A DNA stretch of 16,240 nt, taken from contig NZ_CAKVMR010000047.1 in the NCBI RefSeq assembly GCF_934772795.1, positions 1-16,240 on the forward strand, given 5' to 3'. Numbering within the stretch: the stretch's first letter is position 1; each line of letters starts with the position of its first letter. Both the position numbers and the translations under genes were made by a program. Shown here one piece after another: positions 14,429 to 16,240 of this stretch. Under the pieces are notes generated by a model that did not search any database, was not told the DNA's origin, and saw only the letters and a list, made by a program, of their open reading frames with translations. Source of the DNA: an uncultured Holdemanella sp. Lineage in GTDB: Bacteria; Bacillota_I; Bacilli_A; Erysipelotrichales; Erysipelotrichaceae.

Positions 14429-14960
14429 CATTTCTTTAATTATCTTAGCGTCTGGTTTTTCCAGGCGCTTTGTTTCAAATAAGCTTCTGTATGAATTTCA
14501 TGGTAAGAAGTTAATTGAATATGCTTTTGACAAGGCAACCTTTTTTTCGGATGTCATTGTAGTGACACAATATGAGCCGATAAAAGATATGGCTAAAGAA
14601 CAAGGATATCGAGTCATAATGAATAATCATCCTGAATATGGGCAAGGTCATTCTATTGCGTTAGGTGTGGGTGCTTGTCAAAATGATGCGTGCATACTGA
14701 TGGTTGCGGATATGCCATATTTAAAATTGGATACGTTAAAGGAAATGGTTTCAATTCAAGATGGTGAACATATTGTGATTTGTGAGCATGATGGTATTTT
14801 ATGTAATCCTATGTTGCTTCCTAATTGTTATTATGAAAAGGCTAAACAGTTGTGTAATGATAGAGGAGCAAAACAAATCATTGGTGATGATACATATTTA
14901 ACGGTTTCTTTATCAGAAGAAGAATTTATGGATATAGATGAAAAAACAGAGGCTATTTAG
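14421..14960 (+). CDS. mocA: MocA-like molybdenum cofactor cytidylyltransferase
   Basis: A 179-residue MobA/MocA-type nucleotidyltransferase, near the usual 190-200. LASGFSRRFVSNKLL at 9-23 is the nucleotide-binding loop (usually LAAGxSxRxGxxKLL; Val replaces Gly at 18). GQGHSIALG and VADMPYL carry the cofactor- and metal-binding positions, and DIDEKTEAI near the end resembles the DIDTPED tail. MocA makes molybdopterin cytosine dinucleotide, the cofactor form used by bacterial xanthine-dehydrogenase-family enzymes, which agrees with its place as last gene of this operon. The start overlaps the Mo-subunit stop within ATGAATAA, the same arrangement as at the previous gene junction. A MobA-like GTP-using enzyme is the less likely alternative. 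Confidence 0.82.
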   Translation: MNNISLIILASGFSRRFVSNKLLYEFHGKKLIEYAFDKATFFSDVIVVTQYEPIKDMAKEQGYRVIMNNHPEYGQGHSIALGVGACQNDACILMVADMPYLKLDTLKEMVSIQDGEHIVICEHDGILCNPMLLPNCYYEKAKQLCNDRGAKQIIGDDTYLTVSLSEEEFMDIDEKTEAI

Positions 14961-14967
14961 CCTCTGT
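14946..14967. terminator. Bidirectional terminator between convergent mocA and kinase genes
   Basis: ACAGAGGCTA (14946-14955) and TAGCCTCTGT (14958-14967) form a perfect 10-bp stem. On the minus strand six Ts follow at once; on the plus strand a TTTTTCTTT run follows after four bases. It contains both stop codons, which overlap by three bases. Confidence 0.88.
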
Positions 14968-15769
14968 AATGTTTTTCTTTGTCTTTTGCGATGTTAAGAT
15001 AGATTTGTTCGCCTCTTTGTTCATAAAGCATATTTGCCCAATATCCCCAAAGAATGTCTTCCATTCTTTCAAATGCTTGTACTTGTACATCGATCATAGG
15101 ATCGATTTCTCCATCAAAATAGGTTTGATAGAATTGATCTCTTTGGTCGATATAGTGGATATTGTTTTCTGAAAAGAAGCTGGCAATATCAAAGCGATAA
15201 TCGTTTTTAGCAGCATATTCATAGTCAATCAAATAGTCTTTTGTATCACTATAAAGAATATTTCCTTGTACAAAGTCGTTGTGACAGAGTGTATTTGGTT
15301 TATAATCTTTTTTTAATGCTTCTAAAAAGTTTTCTTCATTTGGGAAAGATACAATTGGTTCTTTAATTTGTGATTTGTAGAATTCAATCTTTCCAAAAGG
15401 GTTGAAAATAAACAAAGGGGCTTCTTTAGTATGTAACGATTTCATTAAGTTTGCACATCTTGCGAATTTGTCTTTGTCTTTGTATTCATCAAAAGTTTGT
15501 ACGTTCTCAATATATTGAGTAACTTTGATACCTTCTTTTTCATCGAATAAAATAACGGGTACATCTAAGTCAGAAACAAGTGGCAAGATTTCTTTTTCAT
15601 GTTCATGTTGTAAACCAAGTGATTCATGATTCTTCTTTGGTACGCGCACCATATATTTATTGTCGTTGATTGTTAATAAATAGTTGTGGTTGCTAATGCC
15701 TTTGTCTGTTTTTTTGAGTGTATATTCTGTTGTATTAAAATTTTCTTCTATCCATTTTTCTAAGTTCAT
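14957..15769 (-). CDS. Choline/ethanolamine kinase-like phosphotransferase (APH fold)
   Basis: A 270-residue protein of the aminoglycoside-phosphotransferase/choline-kinase fold. The catalytic loop is HNDFVQGN at 163-170, with D165 as base and N170 as metal ligand; the second metal Asp is D182 in LIDYEYA. An N-terminal lobe contains KGISNHNYLL and YMVRVP, as in LicA and thiamine-kinase-like proteins. IDYEYA (rather than IDWEXA) is common in LicA-type choline kinases. It likely phosphorylates a small alcohol such as choline for cell-envelope decoration, but no lic-type neighbour is in the window. There is no Shine-Dalgarno before the ATG; the -10 lies only 6 bases upstream, pointing to a leaderless mRNA. 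Confidence 0.8.
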   Translation of the reverse strand: MNLEKWIEENFNTTEYTLKKTDKGISNHNYLLTINDNKYMVRVPKKNHESLGLQHEHEKEILPLVSDLDVPVILFDEKEGIKVTQYIENVQTFDEYKDKDKFARCANLMKSLHTKEAPLFIFNPFGKIEFYKSQIKEPIVSFPNEENFLEALKKDYKPNTLCHNDFVQGNILYSDTKDYLIDYEYAAKNDYRFDIASFFSENNIHYIDQRDQFYQTYFDGEIDPMIDVQVQAFERMEDILWGYWANMLYEQRGEQIYLNIAKDKEKHYRG

Positions 15770-15775
15770 GTGGAT

Positions 15776-15804
15776 ATATTAACATTATTATTCTTTAAAC
15801 TCAA
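15776..15804 (-). promoter_or_regulatory. Promoter of the kinase gene, predicting a leaderless mRNA
   Basis: On the minus strand TTGAGT (15799-15804) and TAATAT (15776-15781) are 17 bp apart. The -10 ends 6 bases before the ATG (15769-15767), so transcription should start at or next to the A of the start codon. Confidence 0.6.
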
Positions 15805-15805
15805 T

Positions 15806-15829
15806 GCGGTCGTTGTGCCGCTTTTTTTT
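15806..15829 (+). terminator. Weak hairpin with T-run between divergent kinase and MerR genes
   Basis: GCGG (15806-15809) and CCGC (15818-15821) form a short GC stem followed by eight Ts on the plus strand. No plus-strand gene lies just upstream. It may stop stray antisense RNA crossing the kinase gene before the MerR promoter, or be chance. Confidence 0.35.
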
Positions 15830-15891
15830 GTTCGCGAAATATACAAGGTCTGTTATGGCAAAAAAAGGATAGAAGAAATAACTTTTTTAGC

Positions 15892-15922
15892 TTGCGTTGT
15901 TCTAAGAACAAGGCTGTAGATT
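15892..15922 (+). promoter_or_regulatory. MerR-type promoter with dyad in a 19-bp spacer
   Basis: TTGCGT (15892-15897) and TAGATT (15917-15922) are 19 bp apart. TTGTTC (15897-15902) and GAACAA (15906-15911) form an inverted repeat between them. MerR-family regulators are known to bind such dyads in overlong 19-20 bp spacers, so autoregulation is inferred. Confidence 0.45.
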
Positions 15923-15941
15923 GGAAAAGGAGTAGTGTGCA

Positions 15942-16146
15942 ATGAAGTATAAGGTGAAGTGGATCGAAGAACATCTGGGAATCACGAGAAATATGATTCG
16001 TAGATATGAAAAGAAGGGAGTGATTTCAAAGAATAAAGAAGGAAAAGATCGAGAGTTTGACGAAGAGGGGCTAAGACAATTATGGAATATAAGAGCGTTG
16101 GTGAGTTTAGGGTTTAGTTTGGATGAAGTTAAGGAGATTATGAATG
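15942..16146 (+). pseudogene. MerR-family regulator, interrupted by a group II intron
   Basis: An N-terminal winged-helix MerR domain: WIEEHLGITRNMIRRYEKKGVISK is the helix-turn-helix and first wing, and LRQLWNIRALVSLGFSLDEVKEIMN is the following helices. After residue 68 the family match stops and the frame ends six codons later at TGA (16167-16169), with no effector domain or dimerisation helix. The stop in homology coincides with GTGCGCC at 16147, the conserved 5' end of group II introns, in the same orientation as the gene. If the intron splices, a full-length regulator could still be made; the 3' exon would lie beyond the window. AAGGAG about 10 bases upstream supports the ATG at 15942. 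Confidence 0.75.
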
Positions 16147-16240
16147 GTGCGCCAGTTCGGTGCAGTTGATTTAGTTAGGTGCAACTCCTAACCTGGTAAC
16201 TCTTGGAGCAAAGAGGCCAGTATCTAGTCCTTGGGCATTG
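16147..16240 (+). mobile_element. 5' end of a group II intron (runs past the window)
   Basis: GTGCGCC at 16147-16153 matches the conserved GUGCG(C)C start of bacterial group II introns. GTTAGG (16174-16179) pairs with CCTAAC (16187-16192), as a domain I stem would. The sequence is non-coding, richer in GC and unlike the gene before it. The reverse-transcriptase ORF and domain V would lie outside the window. Confidence 0.72.

Noticed and set aside
1..16240. CRISPR array, phage genes or toxin-antitoxin pairs
   Set aside because: No regularly spaced repeats, Cas-like, phage-structural or small paired genes were seen on either strand.

Overview
The window reads as chromosome from a low-GC Bacillota (Firmicutes) bacterium. 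Evidence: AT-rich coding sequence, strong Shine-Dalgarno sites, intrinsic terminators with long T-runs, sigma-A-like promoters, a purine riboswitch and an encoded tRNA CCA end. The gene set (mannose-type PTS, DegV, LOG protein, MCD-type molybdenum hydroxylase) suits a fermentative, possibly gut, anaerobe such as an Erysipelotrichia member. That placement is inference; no rRNA or marker gene is present.

Layout. (1) 1-1327: right part of an IS200/IS605-type element (TnpB plus right end and probable omega-RNA), inserted in a mannose-family PTS IID gene whose 3' remnant follows to 1571. (2) 1586-4468, minus strand: 1-phosphofructokinase-type kinase and LOG-family protein in one operon, preceded by a sodium:solute (NSS) transporter. 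(3) 4610-4685: tRNA-Glu(UUC). (4) 4771-6686, plus strand: DegV fatty-acid-binding protein, then a sugar-nucleotide-type nucleotidyltransferase. (5) 6687-8668: a complete 1982-bp IS1634-family element with its transposase on the minus strand. It is flanked, flush to both inverted repeats, by an apparently identical 757-bp direct repeat (5930-6686 and 8669-9425). The left repeat is the end of the intact nucleotidyltransferase gene; the right repeat is a headless copy that restores the promoter of the next gene. (6) 9432-10881: guanine-type purine riboswitch with terminator and antiterminator, controlling a xanthine/uracil-family permease. (7) 10959-14960: overlapping operon of a three-subunit molybdenum hydroxylase (FAD, 2x[2Fe-2S] and Mo subunits) plus a MocA-like cofactor cytidylyltransferase. 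(8) 14957-15769, minus strand: choline-kinase/APH-like kinase with a probable leaderless mRNA. (9) 15942-16146: MerR-type regulator cut by the 5' end of a group II intron at 16147.

How it fits together: the riboswitch-controlled permease beside a xanthine-dehydrogenase-like enzyme and its cofactor-maturation gene suggests purine uptake and oxidation, though the enzyme's substrate cannot be fixed from sequence. Three mobile elements of three mechanisms lie in 16 kb. Two of them break a gene (PTS IID, MerR); the third sits between two genes and leaves both usable because of its long flanking duplication. The most striking signal is that 757-bp duplication.
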